Of a stretch of DNA of 7,464 nt, positions 1-6,286 are shown piece after piece. The stretch is from Planctomycetaceae bacterium (lineage in GTDB: Bacteria; Planctomycetota; Planctomycetia; Pirellulales; UBA1268), in NCBI GenBank assembly GCA_947464585.1, contig CANHYS010000089.1:1-7464 (forward strand), read 5' to 3'. The notes under the pieces were generated by a model. It was not told where the DNA came from and made no database searches. It saw nothing but the letters and a program-made list of their open reading frames with translations. A program made the position numbers and the translations under genes. The stretch's first letter is position 1, and each line of letters opens with the position of its first letter.

Positions 1-432
1 CGGACCAACGGGCGCGGCCACCACCAGGATGCGTTTTCCGGCGGTGGCATCGTAGCGGCTGGACCGGGCGATCCGTCCGGCGCGGGCTTCCTCGACGAGT
101 GCATCAGCCGTCGCAGACCGTTCCCCGACGGCGCCGCCCGGGGCGGACGTGGCCAGCACGGTTCCGTCGGGAGCGAGGAGGTCCATGCGTGCCCGCATGC
201 CGCCGACCATCCGCCGTGTGGCGTCGGCGAACGTGGTGGGATCAAGCGTGTCGGCGCGATCGGGAAAGATCGCGGTCAGCCCCGTCGCCACGTCGGCCAC
301 CCGCTGCAACTGGGAGGCATCGGCCAGCCGGGCCAACTGCACGCTTGCCAACCAGAAGCAGCCGACCAAGCCTGCTGCGACCAGCGCGCAGAAGCCCGCG
401 AACACATGCCAGACGAACCGCGAGCGGGCCAT
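1..432 (-). CDS. PhoR-like sensor histidine kinase, N-terminal part only (cut by window edge)
   Basis: Reading leftward from the ATG at 432, an uninterrupted frame of 144 codons runs off the window. The protein starts MARSRFVWHVFAGF and has one strong hydrophobic membrane segment at about residues 7-29. An extracytoplasmic sensor region follows, with the pattern MDLLAPDGTVLATS (about 98-111) and, further on, SSRYDATAGKRILVVAAPV. This resembles the Cache/PAS-like input domain of PhoR-type kinases, where such regions end in an RYS..L..RMLYVAVPV-type stretch. The HAMP, DHp and ATPase domains would lie beyond the window, so kinase activity is inferred from this layout and from the response-regulator gene 76 bp upstream. 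It probably sits in the inner membrane and phosphorylates that regulator. No good Shine-Dalgarno sequence precedes the ATG; the start was chosen because it places the membrane segment right after a short basic N-terminus. The signal sensed is unknown; phosphate is only a guess from family resemblance. Confidence 0.8.
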   Translation of the reverse strand, partial: MARSRFVWHVFAGFCALVAAGLVGCFWLASVQLARLADASQLQRVADVATGLTAIFPDRADTLDPTTFADATRRMVGGMRARMDLLAPDGTVLATSAPGGAVGERSATADALVEEARAGRIARSSRYDATAGKRILVVAAPVGP

Positions 433-508
433 GAATAACTACGCAAAAGCTGCGAAGGACTGCGAACGACCGGGACGGACAGGGAAGGACTCTGGACCGA
501 GACTCGTG

Positions 509-1198
509 TCACGCCCGGAACCGGTATCCCACGCCACGGACGGTTTCGATGTAGGAACCGAACTCGCCGAGTTTCTTGCGCAGGCCGGCGACCTGGACGT
601 CCACCGAGCGCTCCGTCACAGGATAATCCTCCCCCTTGACCGCGTCGACAATCTGCGTGCGGGTGTAGGCCCAGCCCGGCCTCTTGGCCAGAAATTGCAG
701 CAGGGCAAACTCGGTATAGGTCAGTTCGACCGGTGCACCGCCCAGGGTCACCTCGTGCCGGCCGGGATGGATCGACAGTTCGTGGACGTCGATCGTCGTC
801 TCCTGGTCGGCCTTCGAATCGGCCTCCTTGCGTCGCAGGAGGGCCTTGACGCGGGCCGAGAGCACCCGCGGGCTGAATGGCTTGGCGATGTAGTCGTCGG
901 CACCGCGTTCGAGCCCCGCGACCATGTCGCTCTCCTCGCCCTTCGCCGTGAGCATGATGATCGGGATGTCGCGTGTCTTGGGGTCGCTCTTGAGCCGCCG
1001 GCAGACCTCGAGGCCGTCCACTGCAGGGAGCATCCAGTCGAGCACGATCAGGTCGGGCGGCTGCTTCCGCGCGGTCTTGAGCGCGTCTTCACCGGTGCCG
1101 ACGCACTGCACCCGATACCCCTCCTTGGAAAGCTTGTAGCTCACCAATTCCAGCAGATCCTCCTCGTCGTCGACCACAAGGATCTGTTGTCCGGCCAT
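509..1198 (-). CDS. OmpR/PhoB-family two-component response regulator
   Basis: A DNA-binding response regulator of 229 residues, the same length as E. coli PhoB. The receiver domain occupies about residues 5-120: acidic pair D10-D11 in ILVVDDEED, phospho-acceptor D54 in IVLDWMLP, T84, and K106 in AKPF. The winged-helix domain follows at about 134-227 and ends ETVRGVGYRF. Phosphorylation by the downstream kinase would drive dimerisation and promoter binding. The ATG at 1198 was chosen because MAGQQILVVDDE matches the usual start of the family. An in-frame GTG at 1210 would add four residues (MIAP) and has a GGGA eight bases upstream, so it remains possible. The recognition helix reads RSVDVQVAGLRKKL instead of the Arg-rich RRLRK form of PhoB, so its operator need not be a classic Pho box. 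The kinase gene starts 76 bp downstream on the same strand, probably in the same operon. A phoB name is tempting, but without the rest of the kinase or pst genes it is not secure. Confidence 0.95.
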   Translation of the reverse strand: MAGQQILVVDDEEDLLELVSYKLSKEGYRVQCVGTGEDALKTARKQPPDLIVLDWMLPAVDGLEVCRRLKSDPKTRDIPIIMLTAKGEESDMVAGLERGADDYIAKPFSPRVLSARVKALLRRKEADSKADQETTIDVHELSIHPGRHEVTLGGAPVELTYTEFALLQFLAKRPGWAYTRTQIVDAVKGEDYPVTERSVDVQVAGLRKKLGEFGSYIETVRGVGYRFRA

Positions 1199-1222
1199 CG
1201 GGGCAATCACTTTCTGTTTCCC

Positions 1223-1256
1223 AGGCGGGGCCTGTACTCAAAGGCGGGGCCTGTAC
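1223..1256. repeat. Two direct copies of a 15-bp sequence, 19-bp period, upstream of the response regulator
   Basis: AGGCGGGGCCTGTAC occurs exactly at 1223-1237 and again at 1242-1256, separated by TCAA. Read on the regulator's strand, this gives GTACAGGCCCCGCCT twice. The copies end 25 bp upstream of the chosen ATG (13 bp upstream of the alternative GTG), so they lie in the 5' leader or promoter. A spacing of about two helical turns would suit side-by-side binding of an OmpR-family dimer, but a dispersed genomic repeat is equally possible. No other copy occurs in the window. Confidence 0.75.
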
Positions 1257-1257
1257 G

Positions 1258-1283
1258 CGACTTCAGAATGTCATTCGTAGTCG
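1258..1283. repeat. Nested palindrome upstream of the response regulator
   Basis: The core GAATG-T-CATTC (1266-1276) is a perfect 11-nt palindrome. It is flanked by CGACT (1258-1262) and its complement AGTCG (1279-1283), giving 10 paired bases around an asymmetric 3/2-nt internal loop. It lies between the end of the SNF2 gene and the regulator and immediately abuts the pair of direct repeats. No T-run follows in the direction of transcription, so an intrinsic terminator is unlikely; a protein-binding site is the better guess. Confidence 0.5.
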
Positions 1284-1349
1284 AGGGCCGTTAGGGTTTT
1301 GTGAGGCTTGTCGAACAGGACGGACACGGATGGCATTTTCCCCAACCAG

Positions 1350-4300
1350 CTACGAGAGCAGCATCTCGACGTCCTCGGCCGTCAGGCTCGAAACCATGCT
1401 CTCGTCGGCGCGGACGATCGATTCAGCCAGTTCCCGCTTGCGATCCTGGAGCGCGACGATCTTCTCCTCGACCGTGTCCCGTGCGATCAGCCGGTAGGCG
1501 AAGACGCGGCGAGTCTGGCCGATGCGATGGGCCCGGTCCACCGCCTGGGCCTCGACCGCCGGATTCCACCACGGGTCGAGGATGTAAATGTAGTCCGCCG
1601 CGGTGAGGTTGAGCCCCTGGCCGCCCGCCTTCAGGCTCACGAGGAACAGACGGCATTCGGCGTCTTCCTGGAACCGTTGCACGCGTGCCTGCCGGTCGGT
1701 CGTCTTGCCGTCGAGGTATTCGTAGGTGATCCCGCGTTGGTCGAGGTGACGGCGCACGATTGCAAGAAAACTGGTGAACTGGCTGAACACCAGCACCTTG
1801 TGGCCCTCGTCGATCACCTCCGACAGCTGCTCCAGCAGCGTGTCGAGCTTGGCTGCCGGCTCGTCGAGGCGGGCGGGATCGACGAGACCGGGGTGGCAGG
1901 CCGTTTGACGCAGCCGCAGCAGCGCCTCGAGCACCGCGATCCGCGACCGGCCGATGCCCATGCGACCGATCCGGCCCGACAGCTCCAGACGGTAGTGCTC
2001 CCGCAGTTCGTCGTAGGCCTTCCGCTGTTCCTCGCCGAGTTCGCAGAACAGCGTCTGCTCGGTCTTCTCTGGCAGGTCGGAGAGCACCTGCGTCTTGGTA
2101 CGCCGCAGGAGGTAGGGTCGGACGGCGCGGGCCACGACATCGGAGCTGGTGCGGCCGCCGGCCAGAAACCGCTTGAGCCGCGTGGCGCTGCCGAGCTGGC
2201 CGGGATTGAGAAACTCGAAGATGCTCCAGAGTTCGCCGATGTGGTTCTCCACGGGCGTGCCGGTGAGGGCCAGGCGATGGCGTGCCCGCAGGAGGCGGCA
2301 GGCCTTGGCCGCCTGGCTGGCGGCATTCTTGATCGATTGCGCCTCGTCGAGCACCACGTAGTCGAACTCGATCTCGCGGTGGTTGATGATGTCGCGGCGC
2401 AGGGTGCCGTAGGTGGTGAGGATGATGTCGTGGTCCGCCAGGGACCCCGCCTCATCGACCCTGGTATTCCCCGTGTAGTTGAGCACCCGCAACGACGGCG
2501 CGAACTTGCGGGCTTCCTCGATCCAGTTGAACACGAGGCTCTTCGGCACGATGACCAGCGACGGGCGATGCGCGATGCCGCCGGCGGTGAGCAGCGTTTG
2601 CCGCCGAACGAACATCGCCAGCACCTGGATCGTCTTGCCGAGACCCATGTCGTCGGCCAGGCAGCCGCCCAGGCCCATCCGTTCGAGGAACGAGAGCCAG
2701 CCGAGCCCTTCCCGTTGGTAGTGGCGCAGCGTTCCCTGAAAGCCTTCCGGTTCATCCTCGGCCTCAGGACGTTCGCCGCGGGACAGCTCATCGCGAATCC
2801 GTTCGAAGGCCTCGTCGACGTGCGACTGCGGCTGGCCCGCCAAGAGCGCGTCGAGGAGGGCCATCTGGATCCGGCCATACCTGAGGCGACCATCATGCTT
2901 CTGTGCGAGCACCGCCATCGGCTCGATCTGCGCCGCGAGCGACTCGGGCAGGATCCCCATGGAACCATCCGACAGCTCCACGGAGCGGCTCCCCTTCGCG
3001 AGCGCCTCGAGCAAGGCGGGGAGATCGGCCGTGACACCGCCGAAGTCGATCGCCGCAGACAGTTCAAACCAGTCGATCCCGCTGGTCACGTTCCAGGCCA
3101 CGCTGCCGGCCGGCCGGTAGCGGCGACCGGATACCTCGACCGTCCAGCCCGCGGCGGCCAATTGCGACACCGAGGCGTCGAGCCTGGCGCGGGCGATTTC
3201 CACGTGGTGGCCGACGTCGGTGGCATCCGTGTCGCCGGTCCGCGGCGCCGTGCCGCCATACCGTGGCAGCATCGCGATCGCGTCGCGTTCCGCGGCCCGG
3301 TCGCGCCGCACGAGGATCCGCCGTGCAGGGTCGGTGGCGCCGCCAGCGGGCGCATCGGCGGCGACCAGGATGCCGGCGTAGTCGAACCAGATTCGGCCAG
3401 CGAGCTGGACACGTGGCGTCGAACGGCGCCGCGACGGCCGGATGGCACGGCCACCGCCGTCTTCATCGGGCGGCACCATCTCGTCCTCGGCATCGAGGCT
3501 GACGGTGGGGGAATCATCGAGCACGAGCTTGGGTCGCGGGGTGCCCGATTCAATCTGCCAGCCGGTCCAGCCAGGCAGTTCCAGCCGCGGCAGATCGGCC
3601 ACCATCGCGAGTCGGTCGATGAGTCCATCGACCTGACTGCCTGAGAATTCGATCGGACCGCGACGTTCAAATTGTTCCATCCAGCCGCCGGTGCCGGTCA
3701 CGGCCAGTCGCGCCAGCCGATCATCGAACACGATCAGTCCTGACCGCAGGATCGCCCGGGGAGTCCGCAGGTCCTTCCGCTCGCTGCCGCGCACGAGCAT
3801 GCCGCGGAGCGTCGCCCGGCCCGGCCGCGGCAACGGCTTGCCCTCGGCGGCCATGTCGGCCACGGTCTCGGCGCGGGTGCTCGCAACGTCGTCGGGCTCG
3901 AGCACGAGCGCAAATTCCCAAGGCCGTCCGCTATCCCACACCAAGGGCACGACGAGGTCGGGGTTTCGCCGCGGCTCGGGCTGCAGCACGAGGCGGCCGG
4001 TCTCGCAGAGCATGGCCAGATGCGTGGCCGCCGATTGCGAGCTCACCACCACGCGGGCGATCGTCCGCCGTTCGAGCGGCTCGGTGCCGCCGAGTTCACC
4101 CACGGCCAGGGCGCCGACGAGCTGCGCGAGGATGGACCGCTCCTGGGCATCGAGCTGATCGAGCTCCACCTGCCCCGGGCCGATCACGATCGGCCGGGGC
4201 CGGCCGGTGGCGTTGCCCGCCACGTCGAGCTGCATCCGCCCGGGCACGAGCACGGCCGCGCGGGCGTCCGCTGAAGCGGCGAGATCGAGCAGAAAGATGA

Positions 4301-4904
4301 CCGCGCCGGCTGATTTGCGGCTGTCGGTGATCGTGACCATACGATCACGCACGGCCGGCTCGACGAGCCGCCGGCGTTCGTCGAGTTCGGTCGCCCAGGC
4401 TGGGAGTCGCGTCGATCCCGAGCGGCTGCCAACGGTGACCGCGCTTGTCACGGGGGGAGACACGTTCCGCACGGCGGGGTTTCGGGAGGCTCCGTGGTGC
4501 TGATCCGCGTCGTCGTCTTCAACACTCCTGTCGTCCTCGGCCGCCAGCTCTTCGTGGTCATCGGCCGGCACAATGTCGAGCGCCAGCGGGGTGTGGTCGT
4601 GCAGGTTCGAGAACAGCCCCCGACGGTCGACCTCGAGCAGCACCGCAGCCAGGAGCGCACAGGGCTTGCCGGTCCGGCCCACGGGGCTGCTGGAGTGGCT
4701 TTCAAGCGACATGCCGCCCTTGCGGCGGGCCGAGAGTTCCAGTCGCACCTCCTGGGCCTCTCCATCGTCGCCGTCGATGGTCGCATGCACGTGTCCGACC
4801 CGCGGACACCAGACTCGCTTGAGCACGAGCAGCCGTGCCTTCGCGATATCAGCGGGTTCGAACAGATTGAACAGGCGTTTTTCCAGGCTCGTCATGCGGC
4901 ACAT
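1350..4904 (-). CDS. SNF2-family DNA-dependent ATPase / helicase-like protein with degenerate N-terminal SWIM region
   Basis: A large bacterial Swi2/Snf2 protein, about 1184 residues from the ATG at 4904. The C-terminal half holds a complete two-lobed ATPase: Walker A DDMGLGKT (751-758), DEAQ box (853-856), LTGTP (880-884), YLLRRTK (931-937), LVFSQFT (1038-1044), SLKAGGQGLNLT (about 1090-1101), and DPWWNP followed by DRAHRIGQ (1110-1130). Such proteins move along double-stranded DNA and remodel bound proteins; the true target of bacterial members is mostly unknown. Before the ATPase, SDGSMGILPESL (about 645-656) and the region after it match the accessory segment found in bacterial SNF2 proteins. 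The N-terminus resembles a SWIM finger without its ligands. Two charged, low-complexity linkers lie at about 114-165 and 469-499. The frame stays open up to a GTG at 5012, but residues before the ATG look non-protein-like; the ATG at 4895 (MTSLEKRLFNLFEP) is an equally good start. None has a clear ribosome-binding site. It lies 112 bp after hemE and may be read through from it. Confidence 0.95.
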   Translation of the reverse strand: MCRMTSLEKRLFNLFEPADIAKARLLVLKRVWCPRVGHVHATIDGDDGEAQEVRLELSARRKGGMSLESHSSSPVGRTGKPCALLAAVLLEVDRRGLFSNLHDHTPLALDIVPADDHEELAAEDDRSVEDDDADQHHGASRNPAVRNVSPPVTSAVTVGSRSGSTRLPAWATELDERRRLVEPAVRDRMVTITDSRKSAGAVIFLLDLAASADARAAVLVPGRMQLDVAGNATGRPRPIVIGPGQVELDQLDAQERSILAQLVGALAVGELGGTEPLERRTIARVVVSSQSAATHLAMLCETGRLVLQPEPRRNPDLVVPLVWDSGRPWEFALVLEPDDVASTRAETVADMAAEGKPLPRPGRATLRGMLVRGSERKDLRTPRAILRSGLIVFDDRLARLAVTGTGGWMEQFERRGPIEFSGSQVDGLIDRLAMVADLPRLELPGWTGWQIESGTPRPKLVLDDSPTVSLDAEDEMVPPDEDGGGRAIRPSRRRSTPRVQLAGRIWFDYAGILVAADAPAGGATDPARRILVRRDRAAERDAIAMLPRYGGTAPRTGDTDATDVGHHVEIARARLDASVSQLAAAGWTVEVSGRRYRPAGSVAWNVTSGIDWFELSAAIDFGGVTADLPALLEALAKGSRSVELSDGSMGILPESLAAQIEPMAVLAQKHDGRLRYGRIQMALLDALLAGQPQSHVDEAFERIRDELSRGERPEAEDEPEGFQGTLRHYQREGLGWLSFLERMGLGGCLADDMGLGKTIQVLAMFVRRQTLLTAGGIAHRPSLVIVPKSLVFNWIEEARKFAPSLRVLNYTGNTRVDEAGSLADHDIILTTYGTLRRDIINHREIEFDYVVLDEAQSIKNAASQAAKACRLLRARHRLALTGTPVENHIGELWSIFEFLNPGQLGSATRLKRFLAGGRTSSDVVARAVRPYLLRRTKTQVLSDLPEKTEQTLFCELGEEQRKAYDELREHYRLELSGRIGRMGIGRSRIAVLEALLRLRQTACHPGLVDPARLDEPAAKLDTLLEQLSEVIDEGHKVLVFSQFTSFLAIVRRHLDQRGITYEYLDGKTTDRQARVQRFQEDAECRLFLVSLKAGGQGLNLTAADYIYILDPWWNPAVEAQAVDRAHRIGQTRRVFAYRLIARDTVEEKIVALQDRKRELAESIVRADESMVSSLTAEDVEMLLS

Positions 4905-4920
4905 ACCAGGTGGGAAAGTG

Positions 4921-4972
4921 GTTGCGCACGACGCAACGGCAGCGGGGCCGTTTTGCGCGCAACACGCTGTTG
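4921..4972. repeat. Run of four overlapping small palindromes between hemE and the SNF2 gene
   Basis: Four perfect inverted repeats follow one another in 52 bp: GTTGCG/CGCAAC with a 5-nt loop (4921-4937), AACGGC/GCCGTT with a 6-nt loop (4935-4952), TTGCGCGCAA (4953-4962), and CAACA/TGTTG with a 3-nt loop (4960-4972). They fill much of the 112-bp gap after the hemE stop codon. None is followed by a T-run on the transcribed strand, so a typical terminator is not supported. RNA processing or attenuation in the hemE transcript, or protein binding, are possible roles; chance in a GC-rich spacer is not excluded. Confidence 0.45.
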
Positions 4973-5016
4973 TACCCCGCCGGGGCCACGCTTGGCGAGG
5001 GGCGGGCCTCACGCGG

Positions 5017-6135
5017 CTACGAGTTCTTGACCGTCGCGATCAGTTCGAGCACGTTTTCCACAGGCGTCTGGGGGAGAATGCCGTGGCCGAGGTTGAAGAT
5101 ATGGCCCGGGCGGCCGGCGGCCTGTGCCAGCACGTGCTGCGTCTGCCGGCGGACCGTGTCGCGGTCCGACAGCAACACCACCGGATCGAGGTTGCCCTGT
5201 ACCGCACGATCGTAGCCGACCGTCCGCCAGGCATCGCCCAGTTCGATCCGCCAGTCGATGCCGATCACGGAGCCACCCGCTTCGGCGAGGAGTGGCAGAA
5301 GCGCGGGATTGCCTGTGGCAAAGTGAATCACCGGTGCCCGCTGCGCCGCCTCGTGGATCGCCGTGCGGCTGTGTGGCAGTACGTAGCGCGTGTAGTCGTC
5401 GGGGGAGAGGCAGCCGACCCAGCTGTCGAAGAGCTGCACGAGCTGCGCGCCGGCATCGAGCTGGGCCACGAGATAGCGGCTCACGGCGCGGGCGATCCTG
5501 TCCATGAGGTCGTGCCAGGCCGCCTCGTGGCGGTACATGAGCGTCTTGGTGTGGAGCCAGGCTTTGCTCGTGCCCCCCTCGATGCAGTAGCCGGCCAGCG
5601 TGAAGGGCGCACCGGCGAAGCCGATCACGGGAATCGAATCGTCGAGCCCCGCGCGGGTGGCCCGCACGACGTCCATCACGTAGCCGAGCGGCTCGAGATC
5701 CTCGAGCTCATGGAGCCGTTGCACGTCGGCCGGTTCGCGGAGCGGATTGTGGATCACCGGGCCCTCCCCCGCCGCGAACTCCAGATCCATGCCCATCGGC
5801 TCGAGGATGGGGAGCAGATCGCTGAAGATGATCGCCGCATCGACGCCGAGCCGGTCGACCGTGGCGATCATCACCTCCGCCGACAGCTGCGGATTCTTCA
5901 CCAGCCCCATGAAGTCAACCTGCTGCCGTACCCGGCGGTATTCCGGCAGGTAGCGGCCCGCCTGTCGCATCAGCCACACGGGAGTGCGTTCCACCGGCTC
6001 GCGGCGGCAGGCCCGCATGAGCAGGGCCTGACGCCGGCGATCTGCTGCAGACACGCCGTTAGCAGAGTCCAGAGCCAGCGGGGAACGAATCGGCTGGGAC
6101 GGGGTGGGATCGGTTGGGAGGCTGGGGTCGGACAT
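5017..6135 (-). CDS. hemE: Uroporphyrinogen decarboxylase HemE
   Basis: HemE converts uroporphyrinogen III to coproporphyrinogen III by removing four carboxyl groups, in the cytosol, on the way to haem. The 372-residue protein carries both family signatures: PVWLMRQAGRYLPEYR (52-67) and GFAGAPFTLAGYCIEG (172-187). Residues equivalent to the active-site set of the human enzyme are all present: R57 and R61 of RQAGR, D106 in IIFSDLL, Y183 in AGYCIEG, S238 in FDSWVG, and H351 in NLGHGILP. The frame ends LELIATVKNS, a normal end for the family. The ATG at 6135 gives about 25 extra Pro/Ser-rich residues before the conserved part begins near V28; an in-frame GTG at 6054 would remove them. The ribosome-binding site is weak. 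It is divergent from the hemX-hemA pair, sharing a 151-bp control region, which groups three haem-pathway genes. The SNF2 gene follows on the same strand. Confidence 0.97.
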   Translation of the reverse strand: MSDPSLPTDPTPSQPIRSPLALDSANGVSAADRRRQALLMRACRREPVERTPVWLMRQAGRYLPEYRRVRQQVDFMGLVKNPQLSAEVMIATVDRLGVDAAIIFSDLLPILEPMGMDLEFAAGEGPVIHNPLREPADVQRLHELEDLEPLGYVMDVVRATRAGLDDSIPVIGFAGAPFTLAGYCIEGGTSKAWLHTKTLMYRHEAAWHDLMDRIARAVSRYLVAQLDAGAQLVQLFDSWVGCLSPDDYTRYVLPHSRTAIHEAAQRAPVIHFATGNPALLPLLAEAGGSVIGIDWRIELGDAWRTVGYDRAVQGNLDPVVLLSDRDTVRRQTQHVLAQAAGRPGHIFNLGHGILPQTPVENVLELIATVKNS

Positions 6136-6154
6136 CGGGTGCTCGGGGGGCGAT

Positions 6155-6244
6155 GGAAAAACAGGGACGGGAGCGAATTTCGCATGTCAACGGTGAGGGA
6201 TCGGACTCATACAGGAGCGAAATTCGCTCCCGTCCCTCTTTTCC
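6155..6244. repeat. REP/MITE-like long inverted repeat in the hemE-hemX divergent region
   Basis: A 21-bp sequence at 6163-6183 is repeated as an exact reverse complement at 6217-6237, with 33 bp between. The match extends outward, with one single-base indel and one mismatch, to 6155 and 6244, where the ends read GGAAAA and TTTTCC. The right arm contains its own palindrome, GGAGCGAA-A-TTCGCTCC (6214-6230); the left arm holds the shorter GCGAA-T-TTCGC (6173-6183). The whole could fold into a stem of about 27 bp. It begins 20 bp upstream of the hemE start codon and ends 42 bp upstream of the hemX start codon. It lies between two gene starts, so termination of an upstream gene is not its obvious job. 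The structure resembles repetitive extragenic palindromes mobilised by REP-associated transposases; that identity is an inference. Confidence 0.8.
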
Positions 6245-6252
6245 GAGCAGAC

Positions 6253-6258
6253 TACAAT
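6253..6258 (+). promoter_or_regulatory. Candidate -10 box for hemX-hemA
   Basis: TACAAT differs by one base from the sigma-70 consensus TATAAT and lies in the only AT-rich patch before hemX (ACTACAATAATC). Transcription would begin near 6265, giving a leader of about 22 nt. No recognisable -35 box lies 16-18 bp upstream; that position is occupied by the right arm of the inverted repeat. The call rests on one hexamer. Confidence 0.35.
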
Positions 6259-6276
6259 AATCTGGCGACGCACCGC

Positions 6277-6281
6277 AGGGA
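6277..6281 (+). promoter_or_regulatory. Ribosome-binding site of hemX
   Basis: AGGGA, five bases before the ATG at 6287. It is a moderate Shine-Dalgarno sequence that supports this start over later ATG codons, because the first membrane segment begins directly after it. Confidence 0.5.
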
Positions 6282-6286
6282 CCAGC

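Noticed and set aside
149..1294. Open frame of 381 codons on the plus strand
   Set aside because: It is the antisense of the kinase and the response regulator, both of which have clear family signatures on the minus strand.
1308..3644. Open frame of 778 codons on the plus strand
   Set aside because: It lies wholly opposite the SNF2 gene, whose frame contains all helicase motifs in order. Its translation has no recognisable domain and is rich in Arg, His and Glu, as expected from an antisense frame in GC-rich DNA.
4905..5012. SNF2 start at the GTG at 5012
   Set aside because: The extra 36 residues are a Cys/Ala/Arg/Pro mixture unlike the rest of the protein, and conserved-looking sequence begins at MTSLEKRLFNL. 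The region is better read as the hemE-SNF2 spacer.
6185..6190. Perfect TTGACA on the minus strand as a -35 box for hemE
   Set aside because: No TATAAT-like hexamer lies 16-18 bp downstream; that place is the GC-rich arm of the inverted repeat. The hexamer alone is not enough.
6155..6244. Bidirectional intrinsic terminator (long stem with A-run and T-run ends)
   Set aside because: The flanking genes diverge from this site, so there is no transcript to terminate here unless antisense transcription exists. The 33-bp loop is also long for a terminator.
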